This document shows positions 41,856 to 50,085 of a DNA stretch of 64,000 bases, piece after piece. Location of the stretch: NCBI GenBank assembly GCA_031385545.1, contig JANNBN010000063.1:1-64000 (forward strand), in the 5' to 3' direction. Below the pieces are notes generated by a model. It ran no database searches. It was given only the letters and a program-made list of their open reading frames with translations, and was not told where the DNA came from. This DNA comes from JANNBN01 sp031385545. Lineage in GTDB: Bacteria; Actinomycetota; Acidimicrobiia; Acidimicrobiales; JANYDT01. The position numbers and the translations under genes were made by a program. Within the stretch, counting starts at the first letter, position 1. Every line of letters begins with the position of its first letter.

Positions 41856-42587
41856 TCAGGCCGCCTTGGTGGTGCTGGTCGTGCCCCACGTGCCGGCTGC
41901 TGGTCGTGCACGCTTCACGCCGTTGAGGCGGTCGAGAATGCGTGCCTTCAGGTCGGCAGCGGTTGCTTCGGGGTGCTCTGCCTGCTCTTCGACGAGGTAG
42001 GCATCGACGATTGTGTCAAGCGAAACGCCCTTGGCCGTGGCGATCTGGGCGATCGTCTTGCCGGAGTCCATCTGCGTCTTCAACTCGGCTTCGGTCATCC
42101 CGAGGGCCTTTGCGACCGTTGCGGCATGAGCGGAGAATCCACCGTTGCCACCCTTGCCACCACGACCGCCGCCGCCGTCACCGTGACCTCCGACAGGCAT
42201 CGCGGCGATGACCGCATCGGACTGGGCCTGGGTGATGGTGCCAGCAGTTACGAGCGGCGCAAGGACAGCCTTGCGCTTGGCGAGGCGCTCGGCATCGGTC
42301 GGCGCAGTCGTTGGCTTCGCCGTGCCCTTGGCGGGGCGGGCGGCGGCGAACGCTGCGTGGATCGCGTCGGCCTGGGCCTGGGTGATCGTGCCAGCAGTCA
42401 AGAGGGCAGACAGGTGGTTGCCGCCTCCGCCCTTGTCGGTCTTGCCCGTGGTGGAAGAAGTTGACGAGGTCGACTTGGTCGACGTGGTGGTCGTGGAGGT
42501 CTGGGCGCCGGCGAGGCCAGCGGTACCAAGCATCACTGCGGCGCTGAGGCCGAGGGTTGCGAGGCTTTTGCGGAGGGAGTTCTTCAT
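41856..42587 (-). CDS. Small secreted repeat protein
   Basis: A 243-residue protein with a clear signal peptide (residues 1-28, cut after AGAQ or GLAGA) and a Thr/Ser/Lys-rich linker. Two copies of a segment LxTAGTITQAQxDA follow, at about 62-76 and 112-126. A Gly/His-rich stretch (GGHGDGGGGRGGKGG) and a helical C-terminal domain (KALGMTEAELKTQMDSGKTIAQIATAKGVSLDTIV) come after. The repeat resembles the short TITxAQADAI motif of uncharacterised actinobacterial exported proteins. It lies directly upstream of an envelope-stress two-component system, which may control it or respond to it. Confidence 0.8.
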   Translation of the reverse strand: MKNSLRKSLATLGLSAAVMLGTAGLAGAQTSTTTTSTKSTSSTSSTTGKTDKGGGGNHLSALLTAGTITQAQADAIHAAFAAARPAKGTAKPTTAPTDAERLAKRKAVLAPLVTAGTITQAQSDAVIAAMPVGGHGDGGGGRGGKGGNGGFSAHAATVAKALGMTEAELKTQMDSGKTIAQIATAKGVSLDTIVDAYLVEEQAEHPEATAADLKARILDRLNGVKRARPAAGTWGTTSTTKAA

Positions 42588-42745
42588 CGGAGGGATTCCT
42601 TGTTCTCAGTTGGCACCGAAGCGGACCGTTCCGTTCGGGATGAAGCCAGATTGCGGCCCGAAGGTAAAGCCAGGGTTCGCTGGAAGGTTCAGGTTTTCCT
42701 AGAAGGTCTGGCGGTCGTCCGGGCGGTTTGGGCCATAGTTGACGG

Positions 42746-43948
42746 ATGGCCCTGGACCCCCGATCGTCTGCTGCAGCCCACCTCGAGTCGGTCACGGACA
42801 CGCTGCTGGCGCTGTCGCACGACCTCCATGCCAACCCGGAACTTGCGTGGGAGGAACACCGCAGTGTGGGCCGCACGGCAGAGCCGCTGAAGGCGCACAG
42901 TCGTTTTGCGGTCACCGAGAACCCTGGCGGCATCGGTACGGCATTCGTAGCAAAGGCTGGCAGCGGCCCGCTGCACATCGGTATCTGCGCCGAGTACGAC
43001 GCTCTGCCCGGCATCGGTCATGCCTGCGGGCACAACATCATCGCGTCGGCAGCCGTGGGAGCAGGCCTGTTGCTCGCTGACATGGCCGACGACCTGGGCC
43101 TCACTGTCACCGTGTTCGGAACCCCTGCCGAGGAGGGCGGCGGCGGCAAAATCACGATGCTCAATGCCGGGCTGTTCGACGGTGTGCACGCAGCGATGAT
43201 GGTGCACCCGGCACCCGTCGATGCTGACCGCATGCACTGCCTCGCCGTCAGCCATTTCGACGTTCACTACCACGGCCGTAATGCGCACGCGAGTGCATTC
43301 CCGCAGGATGGTATCAACGCTGCCGACGCCATCACGGTGGCGCAGGTCGGGCTTGGGCTGCTGCGCCAGCACATCAAATCCACGGACCGCATCCACGGCA
43401 TCGTGACCAAGGGCGGCGACGCGCCAAACATCGTCCCTGATCACACCATCTACAAAGCTTATGTACGCGCACGTACTATTGCCGAGTTGCACGAACTGGA
43501 GCCACGGGTGATGAACATTTTGGCCGCCGGAGCGCTTGCGACCGGCTGCACCCACGAGGTGGTTCGCCACTCCGACCTGTACTCGGAGTTCCTCGACGAC
43601 GAGGACACGCTTGCGCTGTTCCGCTCCAACGCACAGGGTTTGGGACGCAGCTACCCGGCGGCGCAGCATCGGCGTCAGCCGCTCACGCCGCACACCGGCG
43701 AGCACGCCATCAGCGCGTCCACCGACATGGCCAACGTCAGCCTCAAGGTACCGTCGATCCACCCGATGCTCGGCATTGAAGCCCGAGGCGCCAGCAACCA
43801 TCAGCCCGGCTTCACCGCTGCATGCATCACCGAGTCAGCCGACAAGGCCGTGCGTGACGGCGCATTTTTCATGGCACTCACCTGCATCGACCTGGCCACA
43901 CGACCCGAGCATCGCAACCGCCTGCTGCACAACCCCTGGCCCACCTGA
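42746..43948 (+). CDS. M20-family amidohydrolase/peptidase
   Basis: A 400-residue M20D-type zinc amidohydrolase. Metal-site motifs are YDALPGIGHACGHN (about 80-93) and TPAEEGGGGK (about 125-134). A central dimerisation domain contains HYHGRNAHAS, and GAPNIVPDH-like residues follow. Similar to AbgB (p-aminobenzoyl-glutamate hydrolase) and aminoacylase-like proteins; the precise N-acyl substrate is unknown. ATG start at 42746. It ends at a hairpin shared with the convergent nucleoside hydrolase. Confidence 0.88.
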   Translation: MALDPRSSAAAHLESVTDTLLALSHDLHANPELAWEEHRSVGRTAEPLKAHSRFAVTENPGGIGTAFVAKAGSGPLHIGICAEYDALPGIGHACGHNIIASAAVGAGLLLADMADDLGLTVTVFGTPAEEGGGGKITMLNAGLFDGVHAAMMVHPAPVDADRMHCLAVSHFDVHYHGRNAHASAFPQDGINAADAITVAQVGLGLLRQHIKSTDRIHGIVTKGGDAPNIVPDHTIYKAYVRARTIAELHELEPRVMNILAAGALATGCTHEVVRHSDLYSEFLDDEDTLALFRSNAQGLGRSYPAAQHRRQPLTPHTGEHAISASTDMANVSLKVPSIHPMLGIEARGASNHQPGFTAACITESADKAVRDGAFFMALTCIDLATRPEHRNRLLHNPWPT

Positions 43949-43975
43949 CGCGCATCGTCGGTGGGAACTCGTACG

Positions 43976-44000
43976 CTCAGTCGCTCCGCCAGCGACTGAG
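43976..44000. terminator. Bidirectional hairpin between convergent genes
   Basis: CTCAGTCGCT-CCGCC-AGCGACTGAG, a perfect 10-bp stem with a 5-base loop, 28 bp past the amidohydrolase stop and 28 bp past the nucleoside hydrolase stop. Symmetric placement suggests termination of both transcripts. Confidence 0.8.
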
Positions 44001-44027
44001 TGAACTATCTCCTCACCTCACCTCTCC

Positions 44028-44957
44028 TCACCGCACCGCGCTCGTGATGAGGGCACTGATCGCAGCTGAGTTCGCCGTCATCACCACCTCGGTGTTCGCT
44101 GGCACGAGAACCAGCAACGGCCGGTCGTCGATCGAGGTGCGGCCCCGGTTCGGTCCGCTGGAGCAGTCCACGCCCACGTGGCAGCGCTGCACGGTGAGCA
44201 GTTCCGGATGGGTAACCGCAACAACCGCGAGCGCATCGTGGACCGCTGCACCTGGGAGTGTGTAGCGCTGCCGGTACTGGACGAGGTAGCTGTCCAGCAA
44301 TGAAGCGAAGGCGGTGCCCCTTGGCGAGCCACGCCACGACGCGACCACAGGTTCGTCGATCGTCACGGTATGGGTGACGTTGAGGCCGGCCATGATGAAG
44401 CGCACCGTATGTGCACCGACGTATTCGACTACCTCGGCAGCTGCTTCCGGATCGACCCAAGAATTGAACTCCGCGCACGCCGTGACGTTGCCGCCGGTGG
44501 TGGACCCACCCATCCAAGAGATCCCGGCCAGCAGTGGGCCAAGGTCGGAAGCCATCCGCAGTGCCAGCGCAATATTGGTGAGCGGACCGGTCGGCACCAA
44601 CCAGCAGCCGGGGTTTGACCGGACAAGCTCGACGATGGCTGCTGCTGCATCATCCGACGCAATGGGCACCTCGGGGTCCGGAACCACCGCACCGCCCAAG
44701 CCGTTGAGCCCGTGGTATTCCTCTGCGCGCTTCGCAACCGGTCCGGCCAGCGGATCATCCGCACCCATATGAACCGGGATATCGCTGCGGCCGAGCAGTG
44801 CCAGCACCGAGCCCGCGTTGCGGGTGGTGTGCTCCACACCCACATTTCCGCCGACGGTTGTGAGCGCGATCACGTCGCAATGCTGCACGGCGAGCGCAAT
44901 CGCCAACGCGTCGTCGATTCCCGGATCGCAGTCGAGGATGATCTTCGGAAGATTCAC
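44028..44957 (-). CDS. Inosine/uridine-preferring nucleoside hydrolase
   Basis: A 309-residue calcium-dependent nucleoside hydrolase releasing ribose and a base. The diagnostic DCDPGIDDA is at residues 9-17; also present are TTVGGNVGVEHTTRNA, TGPLTNIALAL, GGNVTACAEFNSWVDPEAA, and the catalytic-site region PGAAVHDALAV. Full length for the family. It stands alone; no purine or pyrimidine uptake gene is next to it. Confidence 0.92.
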   Translation of the reverse strand: MNLPKIILDCDPGIDDALAIALAVQHCDVIALTTVGGNVGVEHTTRNAGSVLALLGRSDIPVHMGADDPLAGPVAKRAEEYHGLNGLGGAVVPDPEVPIASDDAAAAIVELVRSNPGCWLVPTGPLTNIALALRMASDLGPLLAGISWMGGSTTGGNVTACAEFNSWVDPEAAAEVVEYVGAHTVRFIMAGLNVTHTVTIDEPVVASWRGSPRGTAFASLLDSYLVQYRQRYTLPGAAVHDALAVVAVTHPELLTVQRCHVGVDCSSGPNRGRTSIDDRPLLVLVPANTEVVMTANSAAISALITSAVR

Positions 44958-45034
44958 CGCTCTGTTCTACCTGGCTCAGGCAAGCTGTAACGCTGCTTGC
45001 GGGGTCTAGGAGGCGTTACGTCAACACCGACGCA

Positions 45035-45793
45035 TCAGCCGAGCCCGGCCTTGACCAGGGCGACCGTGCCCGAGAGGAAGAGCATCGCGAGCACCACCCG
45101 GCGGAACCGGTTCGGGTTCAGTTTTGCAAACACCTGCTCGCCGACAACGCGGCCGATGACCGTGGGGACCAGCGCCACTGCGCTCAGGACGAGCGTCTGG
45201 CGATGAACCTTTCCCGACGCGATGAACAGCGGCACAAGTACGACGTTCGTCGCCGCAAAGGACGTCTGCAGGTTCGCCCGGAACGAGCGCGGCGATGCGT
45301 CCTGCGCCGCCATCGCGATGACGAGTGGCGGGCCGTTGGTACCGGTGGTCGCTGCCAACACGCCGCTCACCAGCCCCGCAGCACCGTTGACCGCGCCGGT
45401 GCGAGACGTTCGGAACCGGAACCCTGTGGCAATCGCCAGCGCTGCACCGATCACCGCCGTGCCCACGCCGAAACGGAGGGTTCGGTCGCTGACGCTGTTC
45501 GCGACGGCCATTCCGATCACGATGCCGACGAACGAGGCCGGTACCACGAACCGCAGCACCGCAGGGTCTGCGTCGGCACGGTATTGCCACGCCATCACGA
45601 TGGACAGGACAGCACCAGCGAACGTCTGCACGACGACCGCCTCGGTGGTGCCGATCACCAAGGACGACAGCGGGATGGCGATCAGCGCGAAACCGAACCC
45701 GCTGAGCGCCTGGGCGAACGAGCCGAGGGCGAACGAGAAGGCGACCCAGAGATACAGCACGCCGACGGTGGAGCCGGCGAGCCCAAGCATCAC
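45035..45793 (-). CDS. TauE/SafE-family sulfite/organosulfur exporter
   Basis: A 252-residue membrane protein with about eight spans. Two homologous halves are visible, marked by the repeated SFAxxLSGFGFALIAIP and VSGVLAATTGTNGPPLVIAM segments. The family moves sulfite, taurine breakdown products or other small anions across the membrane; the substrate is not predictable here. Its start overlaps the upstream LpdA-like gene by 4 bp, so the two are co-translated. Confidence 0.87.
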   Translation of the reverse strand: MMLGLAGSTVGVLYLWVAFSFALGSFAQALSGFGFALIAIPLSSLVIGTTEAVVVQTFAGAVLSIVMAWQYRADADPAVLRFVVPASFVGIVIGMAVANSVSDRTLRFGVGTAVIGAALAIATGFRFRTSRTGAVNGAAGLVSGVLAATTGTNGPPLVIAMAAQDASPRSFRANLQTSFAATNVVLVPLFIASGKVHRQTLVLSAVALVPTVIGRVVGEQVFAKLNPNRFRRVVLAMLFLSGTVALVKAGLG

Positions 45794-47157
45794 TCGGCGG
45801 CTTCGGCCAATGCCTCGGAAAGTGCCGGGTGCACCAGCATCGACTCGGCGACGTCGGACACCTTGAGACCGGCCGTGACGGCCAACGCGATGACACTGAT
45901 GAGTTCAGCTGCGTGGCGCCCGACGATGGACCCGCCAAGCACAACGCCTGTGAGCGGGTCGGACAGGATCTTGATGAAGCCCCGAGGGTCGTTGTTGATG
46001 AGCGCCTTGGGGTTCGATGAGAACGGAACCTTGGTGACGCGGATCTTGCGTCCGGACGAGAACGCGTCGGCTTCGGCCAACCCCACATCGGCAATCTCCG
46101 GTTCGGTGAAGATGGCTGACGCCGCCTTGTCGTAGTCGAGGTGGCGGTGTTGACGCGTGTGCAGGCCCATCACATGTTCGGCAACCTTGCGGCCCTGCAT
46201 CGACGCAACCGAGGCGAGCGGCAGCTTGCCCGACACGTCGCCGGCGGCGTAGATGTGATCGACGTTGGTGACGCAGTGCTGGTTGATGATCACGTACCCG
46301 CTGCGATCGACCTCGACCCCGGCGGATTCAAGACCCAGCCCGTCAGAGTTTGCGATGGAGCCGACTGCGAGCACCGCGTGCGAAGCGTTCACCACGCGAC
46401 CGTCGTCGCATCGCACAACCACCCCACCGGTTGCCGGGTCACGTTCGATGGCCGTTGCCCGGGCACCCTTCAGCAGGCTGACACCACGACGCAGGAAGTC
46501 GTCTTCCAACACGGCTGCCACCTCGGGGTCCTTCTGTGGCAGCACCTGCTGGCGGCTGACGACCAGCGTGACCTTGGAGCCGAGCGACGAGAACATGTGC
46601 ACGAACTCGACGCCCGTGACACCGGAGCCGACCACGACAAGGTGCGACGGGATCTCTTTCGGCGGGTAGCAGTCGCGGGTGGTGAGGATGCGATCGTCGA
46701 TGTGGACCCAGTCAGGAATGCGCGGGCGCGAACCGGTAGAGACAAGCACGGCATCGGCTTGCAGCGACTCGGTCTTTCCATCGGCCGTCGTGACGGCAAT
46801 GGTGCTCGGCCCGGTGAACGACGCGCTCCCGGTGATGATGCGGATGCCCTGGCTCTGCAGCTGTGACGTGTACCCCTGGCCGAGCCGGCCGGAGATCCGG
46901 TCGATGCGTTCCTTCAACCCGTCTCGGTCGATCTCGGGGACGACATCTTCGAGGCCCATCCCGTCGAGCCGCCTTGCGAAGGACATGGCACCGCCGGTGG
47001 CGATCATCGTCTTGGACGGGATGCAGTCCCACAGGTTGGCCGCGCCCCCGATGACGTCACGTTCGACAACGACGACATCGGCGCCCAGACGAGCGGCGTG
47101 GGTTGCGGCCTGGTGGCCTGCTGGCCCCCCGCCGATGATCACAAAACGAACTGCCAT
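45790..47157 (-). CDS. lpdA: NAD(P)H-quinone reductase of the LpdA type (flavoprotein disulfide reductase family)
   Basis: A 455-residue FAD/NAD(P) enzyme with the dinucleotide motifs GGGPAG (N-terminus) and GSGVTGVEF (about 175-183), and the AAGDVSG FAD site. The active-site segment is GGAANLWDCIPSK, where the first redox Cys of the family is Ala, so no disulfide can form. The same loss is seen in Mycobacterium tuberculosis LpdA (Rv3303c), which acts as a quinone reductase, making that the best functional guess. It could alternatively be called a soluble transhydrogenase. The following TauE/SafE gene overlaps its stop. Confidence 0.85.
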   Translation of the reverse strand: MAVRFVIIGGGPAGHQAATHAARLGADVVVVERDVIGGAANLWDCIPSKTMIATGGAMSFARRLDGMGLEDVVPEIDRDGLKERIDRISGRLGQGYTSQLQSQGIRIITGSASFTGPSTIAVTTADGKTESLQADAVLVSTGSRPRIPDWVHIDDRILTTRDCYPPKEIPSHLVVVGSGVTGVEFVHMFSSLGSKVTLVVSRQQVLPQKDPEVAAVLEDDFLRRGVSLLKGARATAIERDPATGGVVVRCDDGRVVNASHAVLAVGSIANSDGLGLESAGVEVDRSGYVIINQHCVTNVDHIYAAGDVSGKLPLASVASMQGRKVAEHVMGLHTRQHRHLDYDKAASAIFTEPEIADVGLAEADAFSSGRKIRVTKVPFSSNPKALINNDPRGFIKILSDPLTGVVLGGSIVGRHAAELISVIALAVTAGLKVSDVAESMLVHPALSEALAEAAE

Positions 47158-47185
47158 CCCCTCATGCTACGGGCATCGCCCGGGG

Positions 47186-48571
47186 CTACAGGCCGCCCAG
47201 TGGATCTGCGGGGCCATTGGGGCGGCGCACGGACACGCCGTCTCGTACAACTACCTCGCCGTTCACCACCACGTGGTGCACGTCAGATGCCGTGGCCGCC
47301 AGAACAGCAGCGCTTGGCAGCAGCTCCGCTGGCACGCTGCGCAACCTGTCGCCGGTGATATCGAGGCTGATGAAGTCCGCCAGGCACCCTTCTTCGATCG
47401 CACCGGCCCGGTCCCATCCGAGGCTGCGGTACCCGTTCACGGAGCCAGCCTGCAGCAACGACGCCGGCGTGTGCGTTCCACGGCGGCCGGACACCAGTCG
47501 CTGGTGCATCTCGACGGCACGCATCTCTTCAAACGGATCGATCACCGACTGGCTGTCAGAACCGATGCAGAGGTTAGCCCCTGCGGCTTCGAGCGCCCCG
47601 GTTGGCGCAATCCCATCGGCAAGCACCCGCTCGGTCGTCGGGCAGCACGAGATGAAGGACCCGGCAAGACCATATGCGCGCACATCATCATCGGTGAGGT
47701 GAGTCGCATGGACTGCACAGAACGGCGCACGGAGATCGCCGGCGCCGGCGCGCATGAGCAGCCCGGTCGGGGTGTTGCCATGATGACGGAGCGCCTGCCG
47801 GTTCTCTTCGGGTTGCTCCGACACATGCGCGTGCAATGGCAACGACCGCACCCGGGCCCACCTGAACACAAGCTCGGCGTCGTCAGGTGCCACCGCACGC
47901 ACGGAGTGGATTGCAGCACCGAGCCGAACGGTCGCGCGCCCCCGCAGCGTACGGGCCAAGCCTTCGACCCTGGCCTCCCATGCCGCGGCAGACCCATCGC
48001 TGAAACGCTGCTGCTGCTCGCTGACCGTCGACGACCCGAAGCCGGCTCGCAGATAGCAGGTGTCGAGCAGCGTGATCCGGATGCCGGCCGACTGGGCGGC
48101 CTCGACCACCGCCAGCTCCATGGCGTGTGGGTCGTCGTAGGGGCGGCCGTCAGGCTCGTGATGCACGTAGTGGAACTCGCCGACCGCGGTGTACCCGGCC
48201 TGCACCATCTCGGTGAACACGTCGGCAGCAAGCTGGCCGTAGGACTGCGGGGTGAGGTCGTGCGCGGCCTGGTACATCTGGTCCCGCCACGACCAGAACG
48301 AATCCGCTTCGACCGAGCTGACGGGCTCCGCGGAGCGAAGCAGCCGATGGAACGCGTGGGAGTGGGTGTTGGCCAACCCAGGCAGCGTGAGCCCGGCAAG
48401 CACGTCGGCGCCGGGGGGAATGTCAGGAACGTCGATTTCGACGGATTCGATTCGTCCGCCATGGGCCGTGATCGCCACGGATTGGTGCAGGGATGCCGGT
48501 TCCAGCGCCCCGCCCACCCACGCGTGTTCGGCCCAATAGACCCTGGGCTGGTCGCCGCGTCGCGGATTCAT
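47186..48571 (-). CDS. hutF: Formimidoylglutamate deiminase
   Basis: A 461-residue amidohydrolase-fold enzyme of histidine degradation, converting N-formimidoyl-glutamate to N-formyl-glutamate plus ammonia. The metal motif is NTHSHAFHR with family signature LPGLANTHSHAFHRLLR; FWSWRDQMY, GYTAVGEFHYVHHEPDG, LHAHVSEQPEEN, and CPTTERVLADGIAP follow, all typical of HutF. It is last in the operon hutU - SCO6745-like - deformylase-like - hutF, 15 bp after the previous gene. The HutF route needs a formylglutamate deformylase; hutG itself is not in the window. Confidence 0.94.
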   Translation of the reverse strand: MNPRRGDQPRVYWAEHAWVGGALEPASLHQSVAITAHGGRIESVEIDVPDIPPGADVLAGLTLPGLANTHSHAFHRLLRSAEPVSSVEADSFWSWRDQMYQAAHDLTPQSYGQLAADVFTEMVQAGYTAVGEFHYVHHEPDGRPYDDPHAMELAVVEAAQSAGIRITLLDTCYLRAGFGSSTVSEQQQRFSDGSAAAWEARVEGLARTLRGRATVRLGAAIHSVRAVAPDDAELVFRWARVRSLPLHAHVSEQPEENRQALRHHGNTPTGLLMRAGAGDLRAPFCAVHATHLTDDDVRAYGLAGSFISCCPTTERVLADGIAPTGALEAAGANLCIGSDSQSVIDPFEEMRAVEMHQRLVSGRRGTHTPASLLQAGSVNGYRSLGWDRAGAIEEGCLADFISLDITGDRLRSVPAELLPSAAVLAATASDVHHVVVNGEVVVRDGVSVRRPNGPADPLGGL

Positions 48572-48586
48572 GATCCACTCATCGGC

Positions 48587-49162
48587 TCATGATCCGACGC
48601 GCTGGACGAACTGGGTGATCCGTTCCACGAATGCTGCCCGGTGCCACTGCTCGAACTGCTCCCACGTGGTGAGCGTGCGGGTGTCGACCACCCGGTCGAG
48701 GAACAGCAGCCCGTCGAGGTGGTCCAGCTCGTGCTGAAAGGTTCCGGCAGTCAGCCCTCGCTTCACCTCGACGTGCGCATCGCCGTGCCGGTCGAGGTAC
48801 GACACGCGTATGTTCACGTGCCGGAATACATTGCCGCGCATGTTGGGAACGGACAGGCAGCCCTCGTTGATCTCGACGAGTTCGTCGTCGAGGAACTCGA
48901 CAACGGGGTTGATGACCACGGTGAGCGGGATGGGCGGTTTGTATGGGTACCGAGGGTTGTGGTTCACCTCGATGGTTGCGATGCGGACCAGCTCACCGAT
49001 CTGGTTCGCGGCGATACCGGCTCCGTTCGCGTGGTGCATGGTGTCGATCAGATCGTCGATGACGCCCTGCACGTTCGGCCCGGCGATGTCAGCGGGGTCA
49101 ACCTCGTGTGCGCGCTCGCGCAACACCGGGTGGCCAACGGTGAGGACGTCTCTGACCGCCAC
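48587..49162 (-). CDS. def: Peptide-deformylase-family protein in the hut operon
   Basis: A 191-residue metal-dependent deformylase. Motif I GAGIAANQ (47-54), motif II EGCLS with metal ligand Cys102, and motif III HELDH with His144, Glu145 and His148 are all intact. Peptide deformylases remove formyl from new proteins. This copy sits within 15 bp of hutF and 9 bp of the previous gene in an operon for histidine breakdown, whose HutF branch yields N-formylglutamate. It may therefore deformylate that product, or be a housekeeping Def that happens to be here. Sequence alone cannot decide. Confidence 0.9.
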   Translation of the reverse strand: MAVRDVLTVGHPVLRERAHEVDPADIAGPNVQGVIDDLIDTMHHANGAGIAANQIGELVRIATIEVNHNPRYPYKPPIPLTVVINPVVEFLDDELVEINEGCLSVPNMRGNVFRHVNIRVSYLDRHGDAHVEVKRGLTAGTFQHELDHLDGLLFLDRVVDTRTLTTWEQFEQWHRAAFVERITQFVQRVGS

Positions 49163-49171
49163 GACGGACCC

Positions 49172-50059
49172 TCAGCTCTGGGTGGTCTCGACCGGCGGCA
49201 GCTTGCGAAACGGCGACATCCCTGCGTCGACGATTGCCTGCGAGAACGGCCGACCGGCTTGACGAAGCTCGGCACACGCGGCCTCGCCGGCCGCAAGGTA
49301 CGGGGCCGCCGACAGGCTGTCGGTGAGGTCTTCGATGCGCTGGCGCTGCGTCGTACCCGCTTCGGTGAGCGTCACACCGCCATCGTCGGTGCGGGCGACC
49401 AGGCCGCGAGCGAGAAGGCCATCGACGGCGCGTTGGTAGGCCTCCTCGGGCCAAGCCCTGGTCGCGCGCATCATGTCGACAGGCATCGTGCCGGTTGCGA
49501 TGTGCGTGACGTGCGCGTCCAGGCCCGACAGTCCTTCGGACACCAGAATTGCAATGTGCCCGTCGCCGCGGTACTCGCGCAGCAGGGTCTGTGCGTGCCA
49601 CAGCACCAGTGCCGGTTGGCTGGCGTCCGGCCACGGCAGACCTGCATATCCGGCGAACAGCGGGCGCCCGTCGATGCGAGTAGCTGCGTCCAGAGCGATG
49701 GACTGGGCCAGTTCTGCTGCACGTGCCGTAGCGGCTGATTGCGTGTGCTCGGCGCAGTGCTTCTGGAAGGTGTCGGCGATCATCGCCAGGCGTGCGGCCA
49801 GGACTTGCTCGGGGGTGACCTTCGTCCACACGTTCGGGATAGCGGCACGGACCAGATCGGGTGCGAAGTTGAAGAATGTGGAGATCACCAGTTCAGCGGT
49901 GGCCGCGCCGAGTGGCGCGGACCGCCCAGCGAAGTAACCCTCACGGCCGACCAGGCCGATTGCTTCGTATGCCGGAGCCGCAAGCGGCGAGAAATACGCT
50001 GTGGCGTGGATGGGTTCGAGGGTCATCCAGGTTCGTCGCGGGAACGGCAGGTCGGTCAT
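49172..50059 (-). CDS. SCO6745/SalK-like family protein
   Basis: A 295-residue member of an actinobacterial family annotated as SCO6745 or SalK-like. It starts with RRTWMTLEPIHATAYFSPLAAPAYEAIGL and includes YFAGRSAPLG and FFNFAPDLV, and the C-terminal half has a winged-helix-like segment (AYQRAVDGLLARGLVARTDDGGVTLTEAG). Function is unknown; it may be a regulator or small-molecule-binding protein. It lies 26 bp after hutU and 9 bp before the deformylase-like gene, which links it to histidine use. Confidence 0.75.
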   Translation of the reverse strand: MTDLPFPRRTWMTLEPIHATAYFSPLAAPAYEAIGLVGREGYFAGRSAPLGAATAELVISTFFNFAPDLVRAAIPNVWTKVTPEQVLAARLAMIADTFQKHCAEHTQSAATARAAELAQSIALDAATRIDGRPLFAGYAGLPWPDASQPALVLWHAQTLLREYRGDGHIAILVSEGLSGLDAHVTHIATGTMPVDMMRATRAWPEEAYQRAVDGLLARGLVARTDDGGVTLTEAGTTQRQRIEDLTDSLSAAPYLAAGEAACAELRQAGRPFSQAIVDAGMSPFRKLPPVETTQS

Positions 50060-50085
50060 GGCAGCACCCTACCGGCTCGGTCCGC

